Of a DNA stretch of 64,000 bases, positions 39,127-48,211 are shown one piece after another; positions within the stretch are counted from its first letter, which is position 1, and every line of letters starts with the position of its first letter. This DNA comes from Sedimentimonas flavescens (lineage in GTDB: Bacteria > Pseudomonadota > Alphaproteobacteria > Rhodobacterales > Rhodobacteraceae): NCBI RefSeq assembly GCF_019264375.1, contig NZ_JAHVAI010000007.1, forward strand, positions 161,338 through 225,337. The letters run 5' to 3'. The notes beneath the pieces were generated by a model. That model had not been told where the DNA came from and searched no databases. It worked only from the letters and a program-made list of their open reading frames with translations. A program made the position numbers and the translations under genes.

Positions 39127-39735
39127 TCAGACCTCGAAACAGGTAGTAAGTTTGCGGAAAGCGTCAGCGCGGTGGCTGATTTCGTTTTTCTTCGCCGGGT
39201 CCATCTCGGCAAAGGTGATCTCATGCCCCTCAGGCTGGAACATTGGGTCATAGCCATGGCCCTGCTGGCCGCGCATCGGCCAGACCAGCTGGCCCTCGGC
39301 CTTGCCCTCGAAAACCTCGTCATGGCCATCGGGCCAGGCGAGAACGAGGGTCGAGCGGAACCGCGCCGTGCGGGGAGGGGGCGCGGATTTTGCCTCGCAT
39401 TCGGCCCAGGTGCGCGTCATCGCCTGCACGAAATCGCGCCCGTTCGGGGTTTCGGCCCAATCGGCGGTATAGACACCCGGCGCGCCATCCAGCGCATCAA
39501 CCTCGATCCCGCTGTCATCCGACAGGGCGGGAAGGCCGGTTGCCTCTGCCGCCGCGTGGGCCTTGATCCGGGCATTGCCGACAAAGGTCGTCTCGGTCTC
39601 GGCGGGTTCGGGCAGGTTCATCTCACCCGCGCCGACGACCTCGATGCCATAGGGTGCCAACAGGGCGCGCATCTCGTCGAGCTTGCCCTTGTTATGCGTC
39701 GCCACCAGCAGCTTGCGGTCGGTGAACTTTCTCAT
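39127..39735 (-). CDS. rdgB: dITP/XTP pyrophosphatase (non-canonical purine NTPase)
   Basis: Ham1-family enzyme that hydrolyses dITP, ITP and XTP to monophosphates, preventing their incorporation. The 202 residues contain [38 protein letters not shown], and [31 protein letters not shown]. The start at 39735 overlaps the rph stop by 4 bp. The pairing with rph and hemW is common in proteobacteria. Confidence 0.96.
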   Translation of the reverse strand: MRKFTDRKLLVATHNKGKLDEMRALLAPYGIEVVGAGEMNLPEPAETETTFVGNARIKAHAAAEATGLPALSDDSGIEVDALDGAPGVYTADWAETPNGRDFVQAMTRTWAECEAKSAPPPRTARFRSTLVLAWPDGHDEVFEGKAEGQLVWPMRGQQGHGYDPMFQPEGHEITFAEMDPAKKNEISHRADAFRKLTTCFEV

Positions 39736-40445
39736 GCGACGGCGGCCTTTTGCGCTGCAACCAGCGCGTCGATGCCGGCCTCGGCCAGATCCATCAGCTG
39801 GTTCATCTGATCGCGCGAGAAGGTGGCGCCTTCGGCCGACATCTGCACCTCGATCAGCTTGCGCGATCCGGTCATGATGAAGTTGCCATCGGTGCCGGCC
39901 TCGCTGTCCTCGGCATAATCCAGATCGCAAACCGGTTGACCGGCGTAGATCCCGCAGGACACCGCCGCGACGTGATCGACCAGCGGGTCCGAGGTGATCA
40001 ACCCGGCCTTCAAGAGCTTGTTCACCGCAAGGCGCAGCGCAACCCAACCCCCGGTGATCGAGGCGCAGCGCGTGCCGCCATCGGCCTGGATCACATCGCA
40101 ATCGACGACGATCTGACGCTCGCCCAGGGCCACGCGATCAACGCCCGCGCGCAGCGACCGGCCGATCAGGCGCTGGATTTCCTGAGTGCGGCCCGATTGC
40201 TTGCCCGCCGCCGCCTCGCGCCGGTTGCGCGAGTTCGTGGCGCGCGGCAGCATCCCGTATTCGGCGGTGACCCAGCCAAGGCCCGACCCCTTGAGGAAGG
40301 AGGGCGCGCGGTCCTCGATCGTGGCGGTGCACAGAACATGCGTGTCGCCCACCTTGATCAGGCACGATCCTTCGGCATGTTTGGTCACGCCGGTCTCGAT
40401 TGAAATCGGGCGCATTTCGCTTAAATTCCGTCCGGAGGGGCGCAT
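39732..40445 (-). CDS. rph: Ribonuclease PH
   Basis: Phosphorolytic 3'-5' exonuclease that trims tRNA 3' ends. The 237 residues from ATG 40445 contain [31 protein letters not shown] near the start, [34 protein letters not shown] with the phosphate-binding arginines, [20 protein letters not shown] and [18 protein letters not shown]. Longer in-frame starts are rejected. The gene is divergent from hrcA across 107 bp. Confidence 0.97.
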   Translation of the reverse strand: MRPSGRNLSEMRPISIETGVTKHAEGSCLIKVGDTHVLCTATIEDRAPSFLKGSGLGWVTAEYGMLPRATNSRNRREAAAGKQSGRTQEIQRLIGRSLRAGVDRVALGERQIVVDCDVIQADGGTRCASITGGWVALRLAVNKLLKAGLITSDPLVDHVAAVSCGIYAGQPVCDLDYAEDSEAGTDGNFIMTGSRKLIEVQMSAEGATFSRDQMNQLMDLAEAGIDALVAAQKAAVA

Positions 40446-40515
40446 GATCGGTCCTTTCGTGTGTTTCGTCCCATTTGAGGCCCCCGGCCTCGCGATGCAA
40501 GCCCCGAAGGCGTGA

Positions 40516-40544
40516 TTGACGCGGCCCCGCTGGCAGCCTTTACT
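40516..40544 (+). promoter_or_regulatory. Predicted promoter of hrcA
   Basis: TTGACG (40516-40521) and TTTACT (40539-40544) are 17 bp apart. The expected start, about 40551, is next to the hrcA ATG at 40553, and no ribosome site is visible, so the mRNA may be nearly leaderless. No CIRCE inverted repeat was found here. Confidence 0.4.
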
Positions 40545-40552
40545 CTGCACCT

Positions 40553-41623
40553 ATGAGCCCGCAGATGACCGAACAGACGAAACTGTTGACCGAGTTGAAC
40601 GACCGCTCGCGCGAGGTGTTTCGTCGTGTGGTGGAAAGCTATCTGGAAACCGGCGATCCGGTGGGCTCGCGCAGCCTGACCCGAACGATGAGCGAGAAGC
40701 TCTCGGCGGCGACGATCCGCAACGTGATGCAGGATCTCGAGTATCTCGGCCTTCTGGGCAGCCCGCATGTCTCGGCGGGCCGGATCCCGACGCAGACGGG
40801 GCTGCGGATGTTCGTCGATGGGCTGATGGAGATCAGCGAGCCTGCCGCCTCGGACCGCGCGGCGATCGAGGCGACGGTCGGCGGCGATCCCGATGTGGGC
40901 ACGCTTCTGGATCGGGTGGGCTCGGCGCTATCGGGCATCACCCATGGCGCGAGCCTTGTGCTGACACCCAAGCACGAAGCGCCGATCCGGCATATCGAGT
41001 TCGTCTCGCTTGGTGCCGAAAGGGCACTCGTGGTGCTGGTCTTTGCCGATGGGCAGGTCGAGAACCGGGTGTTCACGCCGCCGATGGGTCAGACGCCCTC
41101 CTCGATGCGGGAGGCCGCGAACTTTCTTAATGCCATGGCCGAGGGGCGCACCCTGTCAGAGCTGCGTGAGCATATCGCGCGTCAGATCGTTCTGCGCCGG
41201 CAGGAGCTGGACCGGCTGGCCGCCGATCTGGTCGAGGCAGGGCTGGCGCAATGGGAAAACAAGGGCGAATCCTACGAGCGGCTGATCGTGCGCGGGCGTG
41301 CCAACCTGTTGGGGGATGAGCTGGACCTCGAGCGCGTGCGCAGCCTCTTTGATGACCTGGAGCGCAAGCGCGACATCGCCGAGTTCCTCGATCTGGCCGA
41401 AACCGGCGATGGTGTGCGCATTTTTATCGGCTCCGAGAACAAGCTTTTTTCACTTTCGGGTTCCTCTTTGGTCGTCTCTCCCTATATGAACGCGGATCGA
41501 AAGATCATCGGCGCGGTCGGGGTCATTGGACCTACGCGGCTCAATTACGGGCGGATCGTGCCGATCGTGGATTATACAGCGCAACTGGTCGGGCGTATGC
41601 TCTCCGGCCGGGGCAAAGGATGA
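40553..41623 (+). CDS. hrcA: Heat-inducible transcription repressor HrcA
   Basis: Repressor that binds CIRCE elements before groESL-type operons and needs GroEL for activity. The 356 residues have an N-terminal winged helix (LNDRSREVFRRVVESYLETGDPVGSRSLTR and LSAATIRNVMQDLEYLGLLGSPHVSAGRIPT) and the HrcA core up to VGVIGPTRLNYGRIVPIVDYTAQLVG. grpE follows with overlapping or 5-bp spacing, the usual pair. No CIRCE is seen upstream, so self-repression is not evident. Confidence 0.96.
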   Translation: MSPQMTEQTKLLTELNDRSREVFRRVVESYLETGDPVGSRSLTRTMSEKLSAATIRNVMQDLEYLGLLGSPHVSAGRIPTQTGLRMFVDGLMEISEPAASDRAAIEATVGGDPDVGTLLDRVGSALSGITHGASLVLTPKHEAPIRHIEFVSLGAERALVVLVFADGQVENRVFTPPMGQTPSSMREAANFLNAMAEGRTLSELREHIARQIVLRRQELDRLAADLVEAGLAQWENKGESYERLIVRGRANLLGDELDLERVRSLFDDLERKRDIAEFLDLAETGDGVRIFIGSENKLFSLSGSSLVVSPYMNADRKIIGAVGVIGPTRLNYGRIVPIVDYTAQLVGRMLSGRGKG

Positions 41624-41628
41624 GACGC

Positions 41629-42177
41629 ATGAGCGAGAAGAAAGACGAAATGGCCGAGGATCAGGCGCAGGTCGAGGAAGTGTTCGAGGATGTTCTCGAA
41701 GAGGCCGTGGATGAGCTGGAAGCGCTGCGGGCTGAACGCGATGAGATGCGCGACCGCTTCATGCGCGCGCTGGCCGATGCGGAAAACTCGCGCAAGCGGG
41801 CCGATCGCGATCGTCGCGAGGCCGAGAACTATGGCGGCTCGAAGCTGGCGCGCGACATGCTGCCGGTGTTCGATGCGCTCAAGCGCGCGCTCGATGCGGC
41901 ATCGGACGAGGTGCGGGCGCAGGCCGCGGCCCTGATCGAGGGCGTGGAGCTGACGCAGCGCGAGTTGCTGAACGTGTTCGGCCGCCATGGTGTGAAAGCG
42001 ATTTCGCCCAAGGTCGGCGACAAGTTCGACCCGCTGCTGCACGAGGCGATGTTCGAGGCGCCGGTTCCGGGGACCGTTGCTGGCGATATCATCCAGGTGA
42101 TGGATGACGGCTTCCAGCTGCATGATCGCTTGCTGCGACCGGCCAAGGTCGGCGTTTCCTCGACGCCGAAGAGCTGA
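41629..42177 (+). CDS. grpE: Nucleotide exchange factor GrpE
   Basis: Co-chaperone that releases ADP from DnaK. The 182 residues begin with an acidic helix (EDQAQVEEVFEDVLEEAVDELEALR), then the coiled coil RDRFMRALADAENSRKRADRDR, and the four-helix and beta-domain signature KVGDKFDPLLHEAMFEAPVPGTVAGDIIQVMDDGFQLHDRLLRPAKVGVS. An ATG at 41620, overlapping the hrcA stop, would add three residues; the ATG at 41629 has AAAGGATGAG better placed. dnaK is not in the window. Confidence 0.95.
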   Translation: MSEKKDEMAEDQAQVEEVFEDVLEEAVDELEALRAERDEMRDRFMRALADAENSRKRADRDRREAENYGGSKLARDMLPVFDALKRALDAASDEVRAQAAALIEGVELTQRELLNVFGRHGVKAISPKVGDKFDPLLHEAMFEAPVPGTVAGDIIQVMDDGFQLHDRLLRPAKVGVSSTPKS

Positions 42178-42185
42178 TGGAGAGG

Positions 42186-42237
42186 CCGGGGGCTTTGCGC
42201 CCCCGGACCCCCGCAAGGTATTTGTCCCAAGAAGAAA
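42186..42237. repeat. GC hairpin plus conserved tail, Rhodobacterales-type intergenic repeat
   Basis: CCGGGGGC (42186-42193) pairs with GCCCCCGG (42199-42206) around TTTGC, followed by ACCCCCGCAAGGTATTTG and TCCCAAGAAGAAA. I recognise this hairpin with a 'ccccgcaaggtatttgnnnnaagaagaa' tail as a dispersed intergenic element of Rhodobacterales. It separates the convergent grpE and mutS genes and may terminate both. A related hairpin without the tail is at 47265-47285. Confidence 0.6.
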
Positions 42238-44877
42238 TCAGTCCTTGAGCAGGGCGCGGAGCGCGTAGAGCGCATCCATGGCCTCGCGCGGGGTCATCTC
42301 ATCTGGATGGAGCGCGCGCAGCTGTTCCTCGACCGGCGATGGGCCTCTCGCCGGGGCTGGTGGCGGGGCCGCGGCCGAGAAGAGCGGCAAATCGTCGATC
42401 ATCATCTGTTTTTTTGCGCCACCCTCGCGTTCGCCTTTTTCCAGCGCGTCGAGCACGACGCGCGCGCGGGCGACCACCGAATCCGGGAGGCCCGCGAGGC
42501 GTGCGACCTGAACGCCGTAGGAGCGGTCGGCGGCGCCCTTGCGGACCTCATGCAGGAAGATGACCTCGCCCTCCCATTCCTTGACGGTGACGGTGGCGTT
42601 TTCGACGCCGTGCAGCTTGGCTGATAGTGCGGTCATCTCGTGGTAATGGGTGGCGAAAAGGGCGCGGCAACGATTGACGCCGTGCAAATGCTCCATCACC
42701 GCCCAGGCGATCGAGAGGCCGTCATAGGTGGCGGTGCCGCGGCCGATCTCGTCGAGGATGACAAGGGCGCGATCATCGGCTTGATTGAGGATGGCGGCGG
42801 TTTCGACCATCTCGACCATGAAGGTCGAGCGGCCGCGCGCGAGGTCATCTGCGGCGCCGACGCGGCTGAAAAGTTGGCTGACAAGGCCGATATGGGCGCG
42901 GCGCGCGGGCACGAAGCTGCCCGCCTGAGCAAGAAGCGCGATGATCGCGTTTTGCCGCAGGAAGGTCGACTTACCAGCCATGTTGGGGCCGGTGAGCAGC
43001 CAGATTGCCGGGGTTTCGCCGCTGGTCAGGCCGCAATCGTTGGCGATGAAGGGCTCGCCTGCGCGTTTGAGCGAGGCCTCGACAACCGGGTGGCGGCCGC
43101 CCTCGATCTCGAAGGCGCGGGAGTTGTCAACCGTGGGTTCGACCCAGTCCTCGCCCGCGGCAAGGTCGGCGAAGGCGGTCGCAAGGTCGATCTCGGCCAG
43201 CGCGCGGGAGGCTTCGCCAATCGGGCCGGAATGGGCAAGAATGGCGCCTTTCAGGCTGTCATAGAGCCGCTTTTCGATCTCGAGCGCGTGGTTCCCGGCG
43301 TTCAGGATGCGGGTTTCCAGCTCGCTCAGCGCAACCGTGGTGAAGCGCACCTGATTGGCCGTGGTCTGGCGGTGGATGAAGCTTTCGTTGAGCGGCGGGG
43401 CGAGCATCTTATCGGCATGGGTTGCGGTGACCTCGATAAAGTAGCCCAGCACGTTGTTGTGTTTGATCTTGAGGCTCGGGATGCCAGCCTCGTCGCTATA
43501 TTGCGCCTGCATTCGGGCGACGACGCTCCGACCCTCGTCGCGCAGCTGCCGGGTCTGGTCGAGCTCGTCGTCATAGCCCGGCGCGATGAAGCCGCCGTCG
43601 CGTGCCAGCAGGGGCGGCTCGGCCACCAGCGCGGCATCGAGCAGCGCCACGAGGTCGTCATGTCCGACGAGCGCACTGGCCGCGTCGCGCAAAAGCGCGG
43701 GGGCTTCGGAGTTCTCAAGCCGCTCGGCCAGCGTCAATGCCTGGCCCAGACCATTGCGAATGGCCGCCATATCGCGCGGGCCGCCGCGATCCATGGCAAG
43801 GCGCGAAAGCGCGCGGTCCATATCGGGGCAGCGGCGCAGATCGGCGCGCAAATCTTGCGCAAATCGACCCTGTTCCAGCAGAAAAGAGATTGAAGCATGG
43901 CGCGCATATATCTGATCGAGGTCGCGCGAGGGGGCAGAGATGCGACGCTCCAACAGACGCCCGCCGCCTGCGGTTACCGTGCGGTCGATGGTGGTCAGCA
44001 GCGATCCTTCACGCCCGCCCGACAGGGCTTGCGTCAGTTCCAGATTGCGACGGGTAGCGGTGTCGATCTGCATCAGGCGCCCGGCATCCTCGCGCACCGG
44101 GCGGCGCAGCAGCGGCAGTTTCCCGCGTTGCGTCAGGTCGAGATAATCGACGATCGCGCCCATGGCCGAAACTTCGGCGCGCGTGAAGGTGCCGAAGGCC
44201 TCAAGCGACCCCACCGCGAAAAGATCGCACAACCGCTTTTCGGCACCCTGGCTGTCAAAGCTTGAGCGCGCCAGCGGAGTCATCGAGGCGCGCAAATCAG
44301 AGACTATTTCAGCGCAATCGGCCTCTTTGGTGTCGCTGACCAGAACCTCGCGCGGGCTGAGGCGAGCGAGTTCGGGGCCAAGACGGGTCAGCGGGCAGGG
44401 CATGACGCGGAAATCGCCGGTCGAGATATCCACCCAAGCCAGCGCGCCTTCATCGCGCACCTCGGCCCAGGCGGCGAGGAAGTTGTGGCGGCGGGCTTCG
44501 AGCAGGCTTTCCTCGGTCAGGGTGCCGGGGGTGACCAGCCGCACGACGTCGCGCTTGACCACGGATTTGGAGCCACGCTTCTTCGCCTCGGCCGGATCTT
44601 CAAGCTGCTCGGCGATGGCCACGCGGAAACCCTTGCGGATCAGGGTCAGCAGATAGCCCTCGGCCGCGTGAACCGGCACACCGCACATCGGGATCTCTTC
44701 GCCCAGATGCATCCCGCGCTTGGTCAGTGCGATATCGAGCGCCGCCGCCGCCGCGACGGCATCGTCGAAGAACATCTCGTAAAAATCGCCCATCCGGTAA
44801 AACAGAAGCGCGCCGGGGTTCGCCTCGCGGATCGAGAGATACTGCGCCATCATGGGCGTGACGGTTTGCTCGGACAT
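42238..44877 (-). CDS. mutS: DNA mismatch repair protein MutS
   Basis: Recognises mismatches and small loops and recruits MutL. The 879 residues from ATG 44877 (GGGGGAAGA upstream) include the mismatch-binding FYEMF, with Phe32 and Glu34, a connector and lever region, and the ATPase with GPNMAGKSTFLRQNA, the signature STFMVEMVE, LVILDEIGRGTATYDGLSIAWA and ATHYHE. The C-terminus ends in a dimerisation-type segment (HPDEMTPREAMDALYALRALL). The longer in-frame start at 44934 is not needed. Confidence 0.98.
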   Translation of the reverse strand: MSEQTVTPMMAQYLSIREANPGALLFYRMGDFYEMFFDDAVAAAAALDIALTKRGMHLGEEIPMCGVPVHAAEGYLLTLIRKGFRVAIAEQLEDPAEAKKRGSKSVVKRDVVRLVTPGTLTEESLLEARRHNFLAAWAEVRDEGALAWVDISTGDFRVMPCPLTRLGPELARLSPREVLVSDTKEADCAEIVSDLRASMTPLARSSFDSQGAEKRLCDLFAVGSLEAFGTFTRAEVSAMGAIVDYLDLTQRGKLPLLRRPVREDAGRLMQIDTATRRNLELTQALSGGREGSLLTTIDRTVTAGGGRLLERRISAPSRDLDQIYARHASISFLLEQGRFAQDLRADLRRCPDMDRALSRLAMDRGGPRDMAAIRNGLGQALTLAERLENSEAPALLRDAASALVGHDDLVALLDAALVAEPPLLARDGGFIAPGYDDELDQTRQLRDEGRSVVARMQAQYSDEAGIPSLKIKHNNVLGYFIEVTATHADKMLAPPLNESFIHRQTTANQVRFTTVALSELETRILNAGNHALEIEKRLYDSLKGAILAHSGPIGEASRALAEIDLATAFADLAAGEDWVEPTVDNSRAFEIEGGRHPVVEASLKRAGEPFIANDCGLTSGETPAIWLLTGPNMAGKSTFLRQNAIIALLAQAGSFVPARRAHIGLVSQLFSRVGAADDLARGRSTFMVEMVETAAILNQADDRALVILDEIGRGTATYDGLSIAWAVMEHLHGVNRCRALFATHYHEMTALSAKLHGVENATVTVKEWEGEVIFLHEVRKGAADRSYGVQVARLAGLPDSVVARARVVLDALEKGEREGGAKKQMMIDDLPLFSAAAPPPAPARGPSPVEEQLRALHPDEMTPREAMDALYALRALLKD

Positions 44878-44899
44878 TCTTCCCCCTGCCTTTGCGCAG

Positions 44900-44962
44900 A
44901 CCCTACAAAACGGCGAAAACCTCTGCAAATCCATTGAGACGCGCGGGGCAAATCGTTAAGAG
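44900..44962. promoter_or_regulatory. Divergent predicted promoters of mutS (-) and maeB (+)
   Basis: On the minus strand TTGCAG (44928-44923) and TAGGGT (44905-44900) have a 17-bp spacer. On the plus strand TTGAGA (44934-44939) and TAAGAG (44957-44962) also have 17 bp. The two -35 boxes are only 5 bp apart, so polymerases would compete. Confidence 0.5.
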
Positions 44963-44989
44963 AGGCTGGCCTGCAGGAGGATTGGCCCA

Positions 44990-47257
44990 ATGTCCACCAA
45001 GAACCGTATCACGCCCGAAGAGGCGCTGGCTTATCACCTCGACCCGCGTCCGGGGAAATATGAGATCACGGCCTCGAAGCCGATGACCACCCAGCGGGAT
45101 CTGAGCCTGGCCTATAGCCCCGGCGTCGCGGTTCCGGTCGAAGCCATCGCCGAGCGCCCCGAGACCGCCTATGACTACACGGTCAAGGGCAACATGGTCG
45201 CGGTCGTGTCGAACGGCACGGCGATCTTGGGGCTTGGCAACCTTGGTGCGCTGGCCTCCAAGCCGGTGATGGAGGGCAAGGCGGTTCTCTTCAAGCGCTT
45301 CGCGGATGTGAACGCGATCGATATCGAGCTTGATACCGAGAACCCCGATGAAATCATCCAGGCCGTCAAGCTGATGGGCCCGACCTTCGGCGGTATCAAC
45401 CTTGAAGACATCAAGGCGCCCGAATGCTTCATCATCGAGCAGCGCCTGAAGGAAACCATGGACATCCCGGTGTTCCATGACGACCAGCACGGCACCGCCG
45501 TGATCTGCGCCGCGGGCCTGATCAACGCGCTCGAAATCTCTGGCAAGAAGATCGAGGACTGCAAGATCGTTCTGAACGGCGCGGGTGCTGCCGGCATCGC
45601 CTGTCTTGAACTGGTCAAGGCCATGGGCGCGCGGCACGACAATTGCATCATGTGCGACACCAAGGGCGTGATCTATCAGGGCCGCACCGAGGGCATGAAC
45701 CAGTGGAAATCGGCCCATGCCGCCAATACCGAGGCGCGCACGCTGGAAGAGGCAATGGTGGGCGCCGACGTCTTCCTGGGCGTTTCGGCCAAGGGTGCAG
45801 TGACGCAGGATATGGTCGCCTCGATGGCCGATAACCCGGTCATTTTTGCCATGGCAAACCCCGATCCGGAGATCACCCCCGAAGAAGCCCATGAGGTACG
45901 CGAGGATGCGATCGTCGCCACCGGTCGTTCGGATTACCCCAACCAGGTGAACAACGTTCTGGGCTTCCCCTATCTGTTCCGCGGCGCGCTCGATATCCAC
46001 GCCCGCGCGATCAACGATGAGATGAAGATCGCCTGCGCCCGCGCGCTGGCCGATCTGGCGCGCGAGGATGTGCCCGACGAGGTCGCGATGGCCTATGGCC
46101 GCAAGCTCAGCTTTGGCCGCGACTACATCATTCCCACGCCCTTCGACCCGCGCCTGATCCATGTGATCCCGCCGGCGGTCGCGAAAGCGGGCATGGAGAC
46201 CGGCGTTGCACGCCGCCCGATCATCGACATGGAAGGCTATGCCCAAAGCCTCAAGGCGCGGATGGACCCGACCGCCTCGATCCTGCAAGGCATCCATGCC
46301 CGCGCGCGCCAGGCGCAGGCCAAGATGATCTTTGCCGAGGGCGACGATCCGCGCGTGCTGCGCGCGGCCGTAGCCTATCAGCGCGGCGGCATGGGCCGGG
46401 CGCTAGTTGTCGGGCGCGAGCATGACGTGCGTGAAAAGCTTGAGGCCGCCGGTCTGGGCGACGCCTATCGTGAGCTGACCATCGTCAACTCGGCGAACTC
46501 GAAGCATATCGAGACCTACAAGGAATTCCTCTACAAGCGCCTGCAGCGTCGCGGCTTTGACCGGCACGATGCGCATAAGCTGGCGATGCGCGACCGGCAT
46601 GTGTTTGCCGCGCTGATGCTGGCACATGGCCATGGCGACGGGATGATCACCGGCGTGACGCGCAAGTCTGCCCATGTGCTCGAACTGATCAACAAGGTCT
46701 TCGACGCGAAGCCCTCGGACGGTGCGGTTGGGATCACGGCGCTGCTCAGCAAGGGCCGTATCGTGCTGATCGGCGATACGCTGGTGCATGAGTGGCCGAG
46801 CGAGAACGACCTGGCCGATATCGCCACCCGTGGCGCACAGGTTGCCCGCGCTCTGGGGCTTGAGCCGCGCGTGGCCTTCGTCTCCTTCTCGACCTTCGGC
46901 TATCCGGTCTCCGAGCGCGCTTCGAAAATGCACGAGGCGCCGCGGATCTTGGATTCGCGCGGGGTCGATTTCGAATACGATGGCGAAATGGCGGTGGATG
47001 TGGCGCTCAACCCCGAGGCCATGGCGCAATACCCGTTCTGCCGCCTGTCGGGTCCGGCCAACGTGCTGGTGGTTCCGGCGCGGCACTCGGCCTCGATCTC
47101 GGTCAAGCTGATGCAGGAAATGGGTGGCGCGACCGTGATCGGCCCGATCCTGACCGGTGTTCCGGCACCGTTGCAGATCTGCTCGACCGTTTCGACGGTG
47201 AACGACATCCTGAACATGGCGGTCATCGCGGCCTGTCGCCTGGGTCAGTCCAAGTAA
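44990..47257 (+). CDS. maeB: NADP-dependent malic enzyme fused to a phosphotransacetylase-like domain
   Basis: Oxidative decarboxylation of malate to pyruvate, making NADPH. The 755 residues have the malic enzyme domain to about 430 (LAYSPGVAVPVEAIAERP, NMVAVVSNGTAILGLGNLGALASKPVMEGKAVLFKRF, PVFHDDQHGTAVI and the nucleotide fold IVLNGAGAAGIACLEL). A C-terminal Pta-like domain follows (AKMIFAEGDDPRVLRAAVAYQRGG to the end), which in MaeB is regulatory rather than catalytic and senses acetyl-CoA. GGAGG precedes the ATG. It has its own promoter opposite mutS. Confidence 0.96.
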   Translation: MSTKNRITPEEALAYHLDPRPGKYEITASKPMTTQRDLSLAYSPGVAVPVEAIAERPETAYDYTVKGNMVAVVSNGTAILGLGNLGALASKPVMEGKAVLFKRFADVNAIDIELDTENPDEIIQAVKLMGPTFGGINLEDIKAPECFIIEQRLKETMDIPVFHDDQHGTAVICAAGLINALEISGKKIEDCKIVLNGAGAAGIACLELVKAMGARHDNCIMCDTKGVIYQGRTEGMNQWKSAHAANTEARTLEEAMVGADVFLGVSAKGAVTQDMVASMADNPVIFAMANPDPEITPEEAHEVREDAIVATGRSDYPNQVNNVLGFPYLFRGALDIHARAINDEMKIACARALADLAREDVPDEVAMAYGRKLSFGRDYIIPTPFDPRLIHVIPPAVAKAGMETGVARRPIIDMEGYAQSLKARMDPTASILQGIHARARQAQAKMIFAEGDDPRVLRAAVAYQRGGMGRALVVGREHDVREKLEAAGLGDAYRELTIVNSANSKHIETYKEFLYKRLQRRGFDRHDAHKLAMRDRHVFAALMLAHGHGDGMITGVTRKSAHVLELINKVFDAKPSDGAVGITALLSKGRIVLIGDTLVHEWPSENDLADIATRGAQVARALGLEPRVAFVSFSTFGYPVSERASKMHEAPRILDSRGVDFEYDGEMAVDVALNPEAMAQYPFCRLSGPANVLVVPARHSASISVKLMQEMGGATVIGPILTGVPAPLQICSTVSTVNDILNMAVIAACRLGQSK

Positions 47258-47264
47258 GCGATTT

Positions 47265-47285
47265 CCGGGGGTTTACCGCCCCCGG
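47265..47285 (+). terminator. GC hairpin after maeB
   Basis: CCGGGGG (47265-47271) pairs with CCCCCGG (47279-47285) around a 7-nt loop, 7 bp after the maeB stop. No T run follows, so termination is uncertain. Confidence 0.4.
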
Positions 47286-47323
47286 CGCCCTGTGGATAGT
47301 TGCGCAAGCAACGGGAGGGCGCC

Positions 47324-48211
47324 ATGGCGATCTACAATCTCGGCTCGATCAACGCAGATCACTTCTACCGGCTGGCGCATTTGCCCCAGCCGGGCGAAAC
47401 GCTGGCTGCGCAATCTTATGCGCTGGGGTTGGGCGGCAAGGGGGCGAATCAATCCGTTGCCGCCGCGCGGGCCGGGGCCGAGGTGCGCCATATCGGTGCC
47501 GTGGGTGCAGATGGCCGCTGGATGGCGGCGCGCCTTGCCGGTCTGGGTGTGGATTGCGGCGCGGTTTTCGAACTGGCGGAGCCCTCGGGCCATGCGATCA
47601 TTCAGGTCGATGAAGCGGGCGAGAATGCAATCGTTCTTTACCCGGGCGCGAACCGCGCGATTGCGGGCGAAGATGTGCGCCGCGCGCTGGCTGGCGTCGG
47701 CCCCGAGGACTGGCTGATCTTGCAGAACGAAACATCGGCCCAGGTCGAGGCGGCCCGTTTTGCGCAAGAACAGGGTCTATTTGTGGTCTATTCCGCGGCT
47801 CCGTTCGAGGCCGAAGCCGCGCAGGCGGTGATGCGTTACGCCTCGCTCCTGATCCTCAATGAGGTCGAGGCCGGGCAGCTTTGTTCCGCATTGGGTGTGA
47901 CGCTGGCCGATCTGCCCGTGCCGCATGTTCTGGTCACGCTCGGCTCGCGCGGTGCGGTCTGGCACGATCTGGGCGCGGGGGCCGAGGTGCGCGTGCCCGC
48001 CTTCCCGGTCGAGCCGGTCGATACCACGGCGGCGGGGGATACGTTTGCGGGCTATCTTGTCGCCGGACTGGCAGAGGGGCTATCGCCCGCCGCCGCGATG
48101 CGCCTTGCCGCCGGGGCTGCGGCGCTGAAAGTGACACGGGCAGGAACGGCCGATGCCATTCCCGCCCGCGATGAGGTTAACGCGTTCCTGGCCGCTCAGC
48201 CGAGCGAATAG
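47324..48211 (+). CDS. PfkB-family sugar kinase (ribokinase-like)
   Basis: ATP-dependent kinase of a sugar or nucleoside, 295 residues from ATG 47324 behind GGGAGGG. The N-terminal GLGGKGANQSVAAARAG and IGAVGADG and the C-terminal PVDTTAAGDTFAGYL, with catalytic Asp239 and the anion hole before it, define the PfkB family; the order resembles ribokinase. No ribose transporter or isomerase is nearby, so the substrate is open. Its last 16 bp overlap the convergent phoB gene. Confidence 0.85.
   Translation: MAIYNLGSINADHFYRLAHLPQPGETLAAQSYALGLGGKGANQSVAAARAGAEVRHIGAVGADGRWMAARLAGLGVDCGAVFELAEPSGHAIIQVDEAGENAIVLYPGANRAIAGEDVRRALAGVGPEDWLILQNETSAQVEAARFAQEQGLFVVYSAAPFEAEAAQAVMRYASLLILNEVEAGQLCSALGVTLADLPVPHVLVTLGSRGAVWHDLGAGAEVRVPAFPVEPVDTTAAGDTFAGYLVAGLAEGLSPAAAMRLAAGAAALKVTRAGTADAIPARDEVNAFLAAQPSE

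Noticed and set aside
40446..40552. CIRCE element in front of hrcA
   Set aside because: No inverted repeat resembling CTAGCACTC/GAGTGCTAA could be found in the 107-bp gap.
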